A DNA stretch of 64,000 nt from assembly GCA_030694975.1 (NCBI GenBank), contig JAUYTU010000017.1:1-64000 (forward strand), in the 5' to 3' direction. This document shows, piece after piece, positions 35,665-45,169 of the stretch. A program made the translations under genes and the position numbers. Each line of letters begins with the position of its first letter. Positions within the stretch are counted from its first letter, which is position 1. The notes under the pieces were generated by a model. The model was given only the letters and a program-made list of their open reading frames with translations. It did not search any database and was not told the origin of the DNA. Source of the DNA: Erysipelotrichaceae bacterium. GTDB lineage: Bacteria; Bacillota_I; Bacilli_A; Erysipelotrichales; Erysipelotrichaceae.

Positions 35665-36198
35665 TTAGATAAGTTGCGGATCGTTTTTGATCCGATTAAA
35701 GATATAAATGTACAGGATCGCAAAGAATACAGAAATGATCATTGCTACTAGAGCCAGAAGCGGGACTATAACAATAAGCAAGGTAGCAGCTGCGGCTGAT
35801 ATCGCATGATACTTGAAAATCTGATACAAACGATCTGCTTCGCTCGGGTATGCCATGCGTGGTTTCAAATCCAAAACGGCAAGCGTAAGTAAGTATAATA
35901 AGTATAACTCGATGATCATGATTACTACGCCTACTGCCCAGTTGAACAACGTCATTTGAGCCATCGCGGCACTGATTCCGAAGATATCCATGACAAAGAA
36001 AACAGCGAATATGACTGAAAGTAACCTAGAAAAGGCGGATACATTATCAAATTTGACAGAAGCATCGATCCATTCCTTTGCTCCTTCGGAAATAAGTAAA
36101 TAGCCGACGAAATCTGGCAATAAAGGTAAAATCGTCGAATCTAAGGTAATGTTAAAATTAAAGAAGATAAAAATGAGGCCAATAAGTATTCTTTTCAT
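35665..36198 (-). CDS. Polytopic membrane protein, first gene of ABC operon
   Basis: A 177-residue membrane protein with about five hydrophobic stretches. The segment STILPLLPDFVGYLLISEGAKEW recurs in a widespread but uncharacterised family of Gram-positive membrane proteins. The start at 36198 follows GGGGG at 36206-36210. It ends 12 nt before the ABC permease gene, so it may be an accessory of the exporter. Confidence 0.65.
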   Translation of the reverse strand: MKRILIGLIFIFFNFNITLDSTILPLLPDFVGYLLISEGAKEWIDASVKFDNVSAFSRLLSVIFAVFFVMDIFGISAAMAQMTLFNWAVGVVIMIIELYLLYLLTLAVLDLKPRMAYPSEADRLYQIFKYHAISAAAATLLIVIVPLLALVAMIISVFFAILYIYIFNRIKNDPQLI

Positions 36199-36243
36199 AT
36201 TATTTCCCCCCGATTGTTCAATAATTACTTTAGCACAATCAAA

Positions 36244-36263
36244 AAGAAGGGGCAACCCTTCTT
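36244..36263 (-). terminator. Terminator of the mevalonate operon
   Basis: AAGAAGGG (36244-36251) pairs with CCCTTCTT (36256-36263); TTTT follows on the minus strand, 33 nt after the fni stop codon. Confidence 0.85.
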
Positions 36264-36296
36264 TTAATTACGATGATGATTAAACGATTCACCCTT

Positions 36297-37346
36297 TTAT
36301 GAATTGCGAAGCGAGAACATTTGAATCGGTATTTTGCGTTGTTCGCACCAACTGATTAACGGTCGATCAAGAATCAGATCACACGAACCAAATTCTTCAA
36401 TGTGACTTACCCCAAGCATCAACATGATCATCATGAGCTCCTCTTTCCAATTCTCAATGACTGAGATCGCGTACTTGACCCCGCCGCTATGCAACAGACT
36501 CAAAATCGTACCGGACAGTCCAATGGCTTTTGCTCCTAAAGCAAAGGCTTTGGCCATGTCCAATGGATGACGGATGCCACCGGAGGCTATTACATCGATT
36601 TTGTCCGATAGCGCATAACAATCCATCAGTGATTCAACGGTCGACAGTCCCCATTCATCCAAATATTCAAGAGCAATCGGTCGACGAGCATTTTCAATAC
36701 GAATAAAATTCGTTCCGCCCCGACCGCTGACATCCACGGTTTTTACACCCAGCTGAATAAGTTGTTTAACGGTTTGCCGACTCATACCAAATCCGACTTC
36801 CTTGACGATAACCTCAACTCCGACATTTTTGACAATCTCAGAAATATTGCGTTCCCACAAATGGAAATCACGATCTCCTTCGGGCATGACGATTTCCTGA
36901 GGAGCATTGAGATGTATTTGTAAAGCATCCGCGTTAAGAATCTTAACGGCTTTTAAAGCATCGTCTAGATTTCGGTCGGCGCCGATATTGGCAAAAACTA
37001 TGCCGTTCTCATTTGTCTGACGGACAATACGATAACTTTCTTCCAAAGCTGCATCTTTAAGTGCAGCACTCAGCGATCCGGTCGCCATGGCTAAACCCGT
37101 AGCATTTGCGACCTGCGCAAGCTGCGCATTGATCTTTTTAGCGGTTTCACTTCCACCCGTCATAGCATTGATATAAAACGGAACACTCAGATGTAAACCG
37201 GCGATGGTCGTATGTAAACTGATTGATTCCTTGTTGATCGGAATCGATCGATGAACAAAGCGAATCCGATCAAAATCAGATATCGGATTTTCCTCATTTT
37301 GTTGAAGCGCTAAACGAATGTGATCATCTTTTCGAATACTGGTCAT
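36297..37346 (-). CDS. fni: Type 2 isopentenyl-diphosphate isomerase
   Basis: A 349-residue FMN- and NADPH-dependent enzyme converting isopentenyl to dimethylallyl diphosphate. Typical are FYINAMTGGSE, AMATGSLSAAL, FANIGADRN, QIHLNAPQE, KEVGFGMS, DVSGRGGTNF and IASGGIRHPLD, the FMN phosphate site. It is the last gene of the mevalonate operon and overlaps the phosphomevalonate kinase stop by 4 nt. Type 2 isomerase with mevalonate genes is the usual Gram-positive arrangement. Confidence 0.94.
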   Translation of the reverse strand: MTSIRKDDHIRLALQQNEENPISDFDRIRFVHRSIPINKESISLHTTIAGLHLSVPFYINAMTGGSETAKKINAQLAQVANATGLAMATGSLSAALKDAALEESYRIVRQTNENGIVFANIGADRNLDDALKAVKILNADALQIHLNAPQEIVMPEGDRDFHLWERNISEIVKNVGVEVIVKEVGFGMSRQTVKQLIQLGVKTVDVSGRGGTNFIRIENARRPIALEYLDEWGLSTVESLMDCYALSDKIDVIASGGIRHPLDMAKAFALGAKAIGLSGTILSLLHSGGVKYAISVIENWKEELMMIMLMLGVSHIEEFGSCDLILDRPLISWCEQRKIPIQMFSLRNS

Positions 37347-38359
37347 ACGACCTCCCTCTTGGCTATTTGCATAGTCAATGGCATGATGCCTTTACTTAAT
37401 AATATATCATTAATAGCTACTTTATGTGGGAAAAATGCTATTGCACAATCACCACCACCGGCACCGGACGATTTTCCAGAGCCATGGTGTTGTGCACAGA
37501 TTTCTATAAATAACTTTATTTGAGGTGTCTCTATGGTCAGTTTTGTTATTGTTTCGAGATGATTTAGCCAATCGCGATATTTGCGGATGCCAAACATAAA
37601 ACCCTCGATATCGTGACTATGAATCATATCCTGTACGATCTTCTTCGATAAATCCAACAATCGAATATACTCTTCATTTTTTCTAAATTCATTGACCCAA
37701 TCCACACGGTTTTGCGTGGAAACCGGTTCTCCTGTCCAACCCACAACCCAATGTAAATCGAAAGGAACGTTTAGATAAGAAATCGATAACTGAGGCCATT
37801 CGTTTTTAAGTAAATCTGAGATTGATCCGTTCATATCTATCTCATCGAATCGAGTATATCGTATGATCCCACCATAAATCGCCGCCGCCAAATCTCCATA
37901 GGAACCTCGAACTTTCAAATCACTTTGACTGATAACACAAAGTTTAAATATTGCAACCGAATCAAGATTCAATTGATAAAATCGATTTAGCCCTTTGATA
38001 ATTGCGGCTACAATGGCCCCGCTCGATCCCAATCCCAGTTTTCTGCCATCTGCACTATCCAAATTACTATCGACAGTTACGGAAACTGGAGAATATATAT
38101 AATCTATCTCGTGGAGTAATCGATAGAAAACGTTAAGCGCAGCGACAGCGAATTTCCAATAATCATCGCTTACATTCAAATCATCAAAAACGAATTCCTT
38201 CTGATTATTTATATTCCTCAAGCAGAATTGATGTGACGTTTCAATCGTAACCCGAATGCGCCGGTCAGTCGCAAGGATAATGGCCGGTTGACCCGGCTGA
38301 ACAACTGCATACTCTCCTGCCAAAAACAGTTTCCCCCAGCCAATCCCTTCAGCTTTCAT
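37343..38359 (-). CDS. mvaK2: Phosphomevalonate kinase
   Basis: A 338-residue GHMP kinase phosphorylating 5-phosphomevalonate. It has GKLFLAGEYAVVQPGQPAI at the start, the glycine-rich ATP loop KLGLGSSGAIVAA near 110 and KSSGAGGGDCAIAF near the C-terminus, and the substrate-binding segment VRGSYGDLAAAIYGG. It overlaps the upstream fusion gene by 11 nt and the following fni gene by 4 nt, indicating coupled translation. Confidence 0.92.
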   Translation of the reverse strand: MKAEGIGWGKLFLAGEYAVVQPGQPAIILATDRRIRVTIETSHQFCLRNINNQKEFVFDDLNVSDDYWKFAVAALNVFYRLLHEIDYIYSPVSVTVDSNLDSADGRKLGLGSSGAIVAAIIKGLNRFYQLNLDSVAIFKLCVISQSDLKVRGSYGDLAAAIYGGIIRYTRFDEIDMNGSISDLLKNEWPQLSISYLNVPFDLHWVVGWTGEPVSTQNRVDWVNEFRKNEEYIRLLDLSKKIVQDMIHSHDIEGFMFGIRKYRDWLNHLETITKLTIETPQIKLFIEICAQHHGSGKSSGAGGGDCAIAFFPHKVAINDILLSKGIMPLTMQIAKREVV

Positions 38360-40214
38360 TGAGGATCGTCGCCCCCTCTCCTGGTGAACAAATGATCATA
38401 TTCTTCTTGTCGATCCACAAAGAAAGTTCTTCAACAAGGGTTTCAACTTTCGATTGACGAGTTAAGATTTTAACATTCGGACCGGCATCCATGGTGGCAT
38501 AACAATCCAACCCCTTCTTATTTAACTCATCAACGATTCGCAGAATATTCAGTGTTTCCGGTTGCCAATAGATAATCGGTGGTATTGCACTCATCATGCT
38601 GGCATGCATGCGCAAAGCATTGCTCTGCGTTATCTCGCCAACGACTTTAAAATCATGCTTCTTAATGGCTTTTTTCATATTTTCAATATCCGATTGCGCG
38701 CTAACTACCCAAGCCGGATAATATGGGGATGTCAGCACCGTTTTGCGCATCGCCTCTTTACTGGAAATTTCTTTCTTTTCTTTATTTATCACAACGACAA
38801 TCATAGCAATGTCCCAATCAGCACTGTCAAATTCATAAGCATAGGGATTTTCATCCTTTTGCCACACAACAAAACCACCGAACAAACTTCGGGTGGCCGA
38901 TCCAGAACCAAAGCGTGTGATGACGGACAGTTCTTTTTTAGACATGTTTCGGTTGAAATAGCGGTTTGCGGCGGTGGCTAATGCCGCAAAGCCCGAGGCA
39001 CTGGAAGCTAAGCCAGCAGCGGTTGGAAAATTGTTCACCGAAGTGATGCGAACCGGACTCTTTCGATGACTTGCTTGGCGAAAGCGATCTACAAACCGTA
39101 TGATTTTCTCCGTCTCACTGCTTCCTTGAACCGCGCCATTAAGAACAAACGCATCCTTATCTGAACTCTCAATGATCGTATCCGTATAAAGTTTATCCAG
39201 CGTCAATGAGAGTGAACTGTTATAGGGCATGACCTGCTCTTCATTTTCTTTTCCCCAATATTTGACCAATGCAATATTGGCGTGTGCACGTGCTTTAACC
39301 AATTTTAAATTAAGATCCAACACCCAGCAATTTTCATCGCTCCAACGCTCCTTTACCGCATCCCGTACAATCTCATCTTGACACAAAGCAATCACACAAC
39401 CCCCACGTCCGCCGCCCGTCAATTTTGCGCCGAGGGCTCCGACAGCCAGTGCTTCTTCAACTAAACTATCGATTTGAGGATGACTGACCGTTAACAATTT
39501 TAACAGACGTTGAGCCAGAGTCATTAAACGTCCTAACTCACTCATATTTCCTTCTTCAATCATTCGAATCGAACGCTCACTCAATTTTCCCAGTTGATCA
39601 AGCGCATCCCGATATTCACCATCCGATTTTATCAATTGTGCTATATCCGCAACGGCTTGTTTTGTTGATGCCACAACACCCGTATCCCGGATAACCAAAT
39701 AGCCATGCAATCGCGATTGGATCGGTACAATGCCTTTTCCACGTTTAAACAAGACCGGTACTTTGCTATTGACAACAACTCCATCCAGTCCCGAAGGATT
39801 GCCATGGGCAATGGTTTCACCGATATGTACAATTTCCAGTAATTGTTCTTGAGTCAAGAAAATTGACTTATAGTGATACATCGCTTTGATGATCGAGGAT
39901 ACAACTGCTGCACTTGAACCCATGCCTCGCCCCGATGGAATTTGACTTTTTATCGTAATTTTCAAGAATTCTGCAATCTGAAGTCTATTTTTAACCTCCG
40001 CAATGACTGCACTTACATTATTCAGTTGAATCGGTGCATGGTTCAATTTCCCCTGATATAATGCGCAGTCCAGAAAGTCTGCGTCACTTTTTTCTATCGT
40101 TGATGAAACAGCATGCGAAAAAAGCGGCAATGCGATGGCTCCATAGCCATACACGACCGCATGTTCACCCATCAAAATGATCTTTCCGTGACTCAACAAT
40201 TCATCCATAAACAT
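38349..40214 (-). CDS. Mevalonate kinase-diphosphomevalonate decarboxylase fusion
   Basis: A single 621-residue frame joins two GHMP enzymes. Residues 1-300 are mevalonate kinase: GKIILMGEHAVVYG (10-23), IPSGRGMGSSAAV (92-104), catalytic Asp144 in NPSGLDG, and LTGGGRGGC (265-273). Residues 305-621 are diphosphomevalonate decarboxylase: KARAHANIALVKYWGK (307-322), FPTAAGLASSASG (396-408), SGSATRSLFGG (437-447) and catalytic Asp577 in TMDAGPNVK. The linker is only a few residues. The protein would perform steps one and three of the lower pathway, with the middle kinase encoded next. I know these as separate proteins in characterised bacteria. Both halves keep their active sites. Confidence 0.93.
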   Translation of the reverse strand: MFMDELLSHGKIILMGEHAVVYGYGAIALPLFSHAVSSTIEKSDADFLDCALYQGKLNHAPIQLNNVSAVIAEVKNRLQIAEFLKITIKSQIPSGRGMGSSAAVVSSIIKAMYHYKSIFLTQEQLLEIVHIGETIAHGNPSGLDGVVVNSKVPVLFKRGKGIVPIQSRLHGYLVIRDTGVVASTKQAVADIAQLIKSDGEYRDALDQLGKLSERSIRMIEEGNMSELGRLMTLAQRLLKLLTVSHPQIDSLVEEALAVGALGAKLTGGGRGGCVIALCQDEIVRDAVKERWSDENCWVLDLNLKLVKARAHANIALVKYWGKENEEQVMPYNSSLSLTLDKLYTDTIIESSDKDAFVLNGAVQGSSETEKIIRFVDRFRQASHRKSPVRITSVNNFPTAAGLASSASGFAALATAANRYFNRNMSKKELSVITRFGSGSATRSLFGGFVVWQKDENPYAYEFDSADWDIAMIVVVINKEKKEISSKEAMRKTVLTSPYYPAWVVSAQSDIENMKKAIKKHDFKVVGEITQSNALRMHASMMSAIPPIIYWQPETLNILRIVDELNKKGLDCYATMDAGPNVKILTRQSKVETLVEELSLWIDKKNMIICSPGEGATILNES

Positions 40215-40223
40215 ACTCCTGTC

Positions 40224-41576
40224 CTAAAGTAAATATTGTACCAAAAACGGTGCCGCATACAATGACATAAACTGTACACCGTAGTTAACGCCTAGTTTAT
40301 TGAGCGTTCCGCTGATCAGTGCAATAAGAAGCACACCGAAAATATTGATCAATCCGGCATCCATGTAGGCTAATAGCAGGATAAAGGCGACAAACAGTCC
40401 CAAAACAGCTTCATGGGGGATACGTTTGAGAATGAAATTCGTAAAACTATTGGCATACCGGCTGATAAACGTATAGGTGATTGCACTTGCAATTACTGCC
40501 GCAACGATGACCACGATGATAAACTGAGAAGATGACAGGATATGGTGTAAATTATTCTCAAGCGTAAGTACAGGAGGCGCATTGAACAATGCACTGCCCG
40601 GACCGATAGCCACGGGCGACAATGGAATACCCAATGCCAATAAAGGAATGATGATTTGGGATAAATACGTCGATTGGGCCATTGCCGCTTTTGAAACAAT
40701 ACTGATTTGAGCACTTTCCGTTACGTCTTTACTGCGCTTAGCCGCCAGTTCTCCTATCAGAATGATGAGTCCAACGGGGCTGAGCACAAAGAGGAAGTTG
40801 GTAATAAGTGCGGAAAGCGATGCGCTTTGAAGTTCCTTTTTTGTTAAAATTTTAAAAGGATTTAACGTCTTGATTTTTTCATCGTGCCTGTTCAACTTAA
40901 TGGTTTTATAATCCGAAACTTCCATTTGTTTATATGCTTTTTTATTTAACAATGAGAAAAGGGAATGAACCAACGGTCCAATCGTAATTGCCAAAAAGAA
41001 TGAGGTGGTAATATTAACGTTGGTTGGGATGAGCCCGATTCCCCAATATAAATAGCGCAAACTCTGAAACAGGATAGCCAGGGGTAATATACTTAACAAT
41101 GACAGTGTCCTAGCTTTTGACGTGAGGGATAAAAAGATGGCTCCACCGATAAACAGATAGCGGGCATACGGAGTGATCGAGGTTGCATAAGGTGCTAACA
41201 GGTTTGCCAATAGTAAAGATAGTGGGACCGATATGGCTATACTGATCAAACCGCCGGCCGCCATTTTCTTAATCGTCATGGCTGCCATTCCTTCATTTTT
41301 AAGATGAATAGCATTCTCTATCATCGGACTCGATAAAACTCCACCAGGTAGACCAGCCAACGCTGTAGGCATGGCATTGGTAAAGTTCAGAGTTACGATT
41401 GCTGAAATGAAAAAGGCAAGCACGACCATCGGATGGACTTGTGCTAAGACAATGACCAATGTGACCGGCAGTAAAACCGAGGTCTCATCTGTTCCTGGAA
41501 TAAAACCGATAAATATATAAATTGCCGTGGCTATTAAAATGGCCGCTAGCATTTGAATGATTAGTATCGTATCCAT
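40224..41576 (-). CDS. TctA-like permease in the mevalonate operon
   Basis: A 450-residue polytopic protein resembling the large subunit of tripartite tricarboxylate transporters: IGFIPGTDETSVLLP near residue 20 and ALAGLPGGVLSSPMIENAIHLK near 70-90, with a matching PLSPVAIGPGSALFNAPP repeat in the second half. A binding protein (TctC) is absent. The gene ends 9 nt before the mevalonate kinase fusion, so the permease is very likely cotranscribed with isoprenoid genes. The substrate is unknown. The start at 41576 has GAGGAT 8 nt upstream and lies one base after the previous stop. Confidence 0.72.
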   Translation of the reverse strand: MDTILIIQMLAAILIATAIYIFIGFIPGTDETSVLLPVTLVIVLAQVHPMVVLAFFISAIVTLNFTNAMPTALAGLPGGVLSSPMIENAIHLKNEGMAAMTIKKMAAGGLISIAISVPLSLLLANLLAPYATSITPYARYLFIGGAIFLSLTSKARTLSLLSILPLAILFQSLRYLYWGIGLIPTNVNITTSFFLAITIGPLVHSLFSLLNKKAYKQMEVSDYKTIKLNRHDEKIKTLNPFKILTKKELQSASLSALITNFLFVLSPVGLIILIGELAAKRSKDVTESAQISIVSKAAMAQSTYLSQIIIPLLALGIPLSPVAIGPGSALFNAPPVLTLENNLHHILSSSQFIIVVIVAAVIASAITYTFISRYANSFTNFILKRIPHEAVLGLFVAFILLLAYMDAGLINIFGVLLIALISGTLNKLGVNYGVQFMSLYAAPFLVQYLL

Positions 41577-41577
41577 C

Positions 41578-41817
41578 CTATTTATCCTCAACAATCAAAT
41601 GTCGTTTGGGTTTAATCAAAAATACGGAAATAAGAAATCCGATGACTGCTCCAGTCAATCCCAGTAATATTCCCATCGGTCGATCTCCTTTGGGTGCAAA
41701 TGAAAACAAGGAGAATGTCGTCACGGTGGTAATAATCATGGAGATCAGCAGATGGCGACTCTCAACGACGTCCCCCCAAATCTCAATAAATTGCTTTTCT
41801 TTTAGAAACTTTCTCAT
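41578..41817 (-). CDS. Small two-helix membrane protein
   Basis: A 79-residue protein with hydrophobic helices at about 22-42 and 48-67 and a charged tail (KPKRHLIVEDK). It stops one base before the TctA-like gene and is the first gene of the operon. It may be a reduced small subunit in the place of TctB, which is normally about twice as long with four helices; similarity is not visible by eye. Confidence 0.6.
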   Translation of the reverse strand: MRKFLKEKQFIEIWGDVVESRHLLISMIITTVTTFSLFSFAPKGDRPMGILLGLTGAVIGFLISVFLIKPKRHLIVEDK

Positions 41818-41889
41818 ATTTCCTCCATTACGTTCATTCTTATTATACCGAAAGATTACTAAAAGAGTGGAATTTTACACTTAAAGAAA

Positions 41890-41905
41890 AAGTCCTTTCG
41901 GACTT
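41890..41905 (-). terminator. Terminator of mtlD
   Basis: AAGTCC (41890-41895) and GGACTT (41900-41905) around TTTC; TTTTCTTT follows on the minus strand. It overlaps the mtlD stop codon. Confidence 0.75.
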
Positions 41906-43040
41906 AGTATTGTTTGATGATGCGAGCAATCAATTCACTGCCTGAATCTAACCCGCTGACCTGTGCTAATGTGGCTTTCAATCCCTTATTCTTAATGAGT
42001 TCTTGTAACTTCACAGCTTCGATATCGTCGATCGCATCATAGTGAAGCGCATTGGCAATGGAGGCAATTAGATGATCAACGGGTAGACCCACGCGTGAGC
42101 ATTCTTGAAGTGGTTTGATAAAGCGATCATTGGCGGATAACTTGCGTAAAACACCTCTGGCAACTCGAACGACCTCATCTACAACATATGGGTTTTTGAA
42201 GCGTTTTATGGTTTTGAGAATGTATTTCTGCTGTACTTCCGCATCAAATCCGTACTGATTGACCAAATAAGCTCCGGTTTCATCTAAAACTCCAGCAAGC
42301 AAGCGCTCAACCTGCTCATCTTTCATTGCTTCTGGAATGGTGGGATATCCCTTACGAAATGCCGCATAAGCCACGGTCGCATGACCGGTATTGACGGTGA
42401 ACAGTTTGCGTTCTATGAAGGCTTCCAGGCGATCCGTAAAGTTCGCTCCTTCGATTGTCAGCGGACCTTTGATGCCTTTGGTATCAATGACCCATTCAAA
42501 GAAGGGCTCAACCTTTACGAGCAAGGGATCTTCGTTGACTTGATTAGGTACGATCCGATCTACGGCCGCATTGGGGAATCCGACCCATTGGTCTAAATAC
42601 AATCTTGCTTCTTGCGATAACAATGCACGCAGAGCCCTTTCCAACTGGTATGAACCGCCAATGGTATTCTCGCAGGCTATGATATTCAAATAGGATTGAA
42701 CTTGGTTATGTGATCTGTTTTCAATGGTTTGAACGAGTGTCTTCGCTATGACGGGCAATATCGACGGACCGACTGCGGTGGTAATCAGTTCCGCCTGATT
42801 CAATGAGTCTTGCGTTAATTGTGGTTCCGTACGACTGTTAACTCCGGTCACATTGACTACTTGGATTGATTCAACGGTCTCACCAACATGCTCAACCGCA
42901 TATTCGTTGCGTTGCTTCAGAGCTTGAATGACGGTGTCATTAACATCCAAAAAGGTAACATGATAATCCGATTGCGTTAATAAAAGTCCGATAAACCCGC
43001 GACCGATATTCCCTGCCCCAAAATGTACTGCTTGTTTCAT
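41904..43040 (-). CDS. mtlD: Mannitol-1-phosphate 5-dehydrogenase
   Basis: A 378-residue NAD-dependent polyol dehydrogenase converting mannitol 1-phosphate and fructose 6-phosphate. The N-terminal NAD site is AVHFGAGNIGRGFIGLLL. Typical segments are NIIACENTIGGS, GFPNAAVDRIVP, FTVNTGHATVAY and the C-terminal helical domain. No mannitol PTS genes are near, so it could also serve mannitol formation as a redox sink or osmolyte route. It is a single-gene unit. Confidence 0.94.
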   Translation of the reverse strand: MKQAVHFGAGNIGRGFIGLLLTQSDYHVTFLDVNDTVIQALKQRNEYAVEHVGETVESIQVVNVTGVNSRTEPQLTQDSLNQAELITTAVGPSILPVIAKTLVQTIENRSHNQVQSYLNIIACENTIGGSYQLERALRALLSQEARLYLDQWVGFPNAAVDRIVPNQVNEDPLLVKVEPFFEWVIDTKGIKGPLTIEGANFTDRLEAFIERKLFTVNTGHATVAYAAFRKGYPTIPEAMKDEQVERLLAGVLDETGAYLVNQYGFDAEVQQKYILKTIKRFKNPYVVDEVVRVARGVLRKLSANDRFIKPLQECSRVGLPVDHLIASIANALHYDAIDDIEAVKLQELIKNKGLKATLAQVSGLDSGSELIARIIKQY

Positions 43041-43194
43041 GGGTAACCCTCCTCAATCAAATTTGCTTCTACAGTTTCATTATAGAGGGGTTGGTTAAGA
43101 GGGTTAACTTAAAGAAATTCAAGTTAATGTTGCCAAGACTGAATAATGATGCCAAAATTTAATCAGATGAACTTGGAAATTCGAGGTTGAAAAT

Positions 43195-43950
43195 ATGAAC
43201 GATAAATTATTACAGCGATTGGATGATATAGGTAATTATCTGGTAAACCGCGAAGACGTACTGGGATTATTAGGTTTAGGGTCAGTCGGTGTCGAACTTA
43301 GTCGATTGGATCAGTATTCCGATCTTGATTTTTTCTTAATTGTAAAAAAAGGCAGTAAGTCCACATACCTTGATTCCCTGTTTTGGTTAAGTGATGTGCA
43401 TCCGCTGGTATACTCTTTCAGAAATACAGTTGATGGCTATAAGATCCTGTTTGCGGATGGAATATATGGAGAGTTTGCGGTGTTTGAGGAGAATGAAATG
43501 AAGAACATTTCATTCAGTGAGGGTCGCTGGATTTTTAAAAAGTCGGATTGTACGATAAAGAATGTTCAGTCAGGGCCTTTCAAACCTCTTGTAAGCAATC
43601 ACACGGATGTTGCGGTTAATGAGTTACTCACCAACTTGCTTGTGGGTTTACAACGTTTTCGAAGAGGTGAAAGACTGGCAGCGCAACGGCTGATCGAAGT
43701 TCATGCACTGAATCAGCTGATAAGTATCCTACCCTCAATTTATGTCGAGAAAAACATTGTTGCGGATAAGTTCAATTTTGAGCGACGCATCGAATTTCGC
43801 TTTCCTGCTTTTGCAAAAAAAATCCCTTTGTTTGTTCAAGGGATTGAAAACATTCCTGCTTCTGCGCAACATTTGCTTGATTTTGTGATGGCTCACTTCG
43901 ATGTGAATAAAGCCATGGCCGATGAGATCAGAAAATACGCAGCATTCTAG
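43195..43950 (+). CDS. Nucleotidyltransferase-fold protein, lincosamide-type
   Basis: A 251-residue protein with an N-terminal polymerase-beta-like nucleotidyltransferase domain: GLGSVGVELSRLDQYSDLDFFLIV (residues 31-54) gives the GS and DxD motif carrying the metal ligands. The rest is helical, with EVHALNQLISIL in the middle. This layout is seen in lincosamide nucleotidyltransferases and in many relatives with unknown substrates. Resistance should not be assumed. The ribosome-binding site is GAGGTTG. Confidence 0.72.
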   Translation: MNDKLLQRLDDIGNYLVNREDVLGLLGLGSVGVELSRLDQYSDLDFFLIVKKGSKSTYLDSLFWLSDVHPLVYSFRNTVDGYKILFADGIYGEFAVFEENEMKNISFSEGRWIFKKSDCTIKNVQSGPFKPLVSNHTDVAVNELLTNLLVGLQRFRRGERLAAQRLIEVHALNQLISILPSIYVEKNIVADKFNFERRIEFRFPAFAKKIPLFVQGIENIPASAQHLLDFVMAHFDVNKAMADEIRKYAAF

Positions 43951-44672
43951 AGTTTTGGTGTTTTCTTAAGTTTCCTCATCCCGAAAAGAACTAACATATA
44001 AAGGTACAATATGGGTAGTGCGGGAAGCAGAAAGAAAAAGTCATAGGGAAGCCATTGGGCGAAAAGTCCGAACGCCGGATTCGTCGGTGCTGACCAGTCT
44101 TTGATGGTAAAGAAATAATTGGCTGGAATCCGGAAGTTTTGGTACATAAATACATTGAATAAATGCAAGATTCCACCCAAGAACAATACCATAATCGTTA
44201 GCTTAATCGCTTTCTTAACGGATGGTTGAGGGTCGTAGAGTTTCCAGTGAGCCATCATCAGGGGAATCAAGAAGATTAATCCATGAAAAATGAAATATGA
44301 GATTGTCATACCGGAGTAAACGATGGCGTAGTCATTGCTTGGAATCAAAATCGCTGCCAGTGCACCCGGCAAACACAGGTAGAACGCAAAGTCCATCAAG
44401 AGAGTCTTTTTAAAATAAATTGAAGCGGGAATCAGAAATACTGCGATGTTGCATAATTGCAGAGGTAGTAATGTCAGTATGTGAGATCCTAGTATAAAGA
44501 AGTAGTAGACATTCCACACATAGGCAATAAAGTTCACAGCGCATAGAATATATAAGTAGCGAACTTTCGATTCGCTGCTTTTATTTTTATAAACATAAAA
44601 ACTGACCATCACAAAAACGATGGTCAGAAGATAGTAATTAAAAAGCGGAAACACTGAATAAATTATACCCAT
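43947..44672 (-). CDS. YwaF/TMEM164 family membrane protein
   Basis: A 241-residue membrane protein with about seven helices, of the YwaF (TIGR02206) family related to the human acyltransferase TMEM164. The conserved LLPLQLCNIAVFLIP segment holds the Cys that is catalytic in the human protein, and YSGMTISYFIFHGLIF carries the conserved His of the family. The bacterial role is not known; lipid acyl transfer is a possibility. It overlaps the converging plus-strand gene by 4 nt and follows the LURP-one gene by 2 nt. Confidence 0.82.
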   Translation of the reverse strand: MGIIYSVFPLFNYYLLTIVFVMVSFYVYKNKSSESKVRYLYILCAVNFIAYVWNVYYFFILGSHILTLLPLQLCNIAVFLIPASIYFKKTLLMDFAFYLCLPGALAAILIPSNDYAIVYSGMTISYFIFHGLIFLIPLMMAHWKLYDPQPSVKKAIKLTIMVLFLGGILHLFNVFMYQNFRIPANYFFTIKDWSAPTNPAFGLFAQWLPYDFFFLLPALPILYLYMLVLFGMRKLKKTPKL

Positions 44673-44674
44673 AC

Positions 44675-45169
44675 TTAGCGAGTAGAGGAATTAGCAGCTG
44701 CTCTTTGTTGTGACATGACTGCATCGATGGCTAATACGACTGCCAACGCATTGATTTCATCGCGTGAATCACCAATGTCTAAAACATAGGTATCTCCCCA
44801 GGTAATCCATTCTTTCTTTATCGTTACCACGACATGCCCTTGATTAAGAATCTCATAATCGTGTGCCCAGAAATTGCCGTTTACCTCCCAGTTTAATCCC
44901 AATACGGAGTATTTAGGTTTCATCAAGGTAAATTCTTTGACAATCTCAGCAACTTGAAGTCCGTCAACAAACACGAAGAATCTTGGCAAAAAACTCCAAA
45001 CTTTCTGTTGAAGAAATATGCGCTCCGTTTGGTTGGCATCGTAAACATGCAGTTTTTTACCCAATGAAAAAATTTGTCCTTCCACGAAGTAGCGATCATT
45101 GCCCATCTCGTCTTTCACAGTGAACTTATCGTTCCAAGAAAACACTTTTTGTTTAATGTAAAGTTTCAT
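44675..45169 (-). CDS. LURP-one-related (YxjI-type) protein
   Basis: A 164-residue soluble protein with the tubby-like LURP-one fold: KLYIKQKVFSWNDKFTVKDEMG at the start, YFVEGQIFSLGKKLHVYD, then IFLQQKVWSFLPRFFVFVDG and INALAVVLAIDAVM at the end. Relatives are thought to bind membranes or act like scramblases, but the bacterial function is unproven. It is paired with the YwaF-type membrane gene only 2 nt downstream, which hints at a shared lipid-related role. Confidence 0.82.
   Translation of the reverse strand: MKLYIKQKVFSWNDKFTVKDEMGNDRYFVEGQIFSLGKKLHVYDANQTERIFLQQKVWSFLPRFFVFVDGLQVAEIVKEFTLMKPKYSVLGLNWEVNGNFWAHDYEILNQGHVVVTIKKEWITWGDTYVLDIGDSRDEINALAVVLAIDAVMSQQRAAANSSTR

Noticed and set aside
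43195-43950. Lincosamide resistance gene
   Set aside because: Only the nucleotidyltransferase fold can be supported; relatives of this layout have varied or unknown substrates and no resistance context is present.
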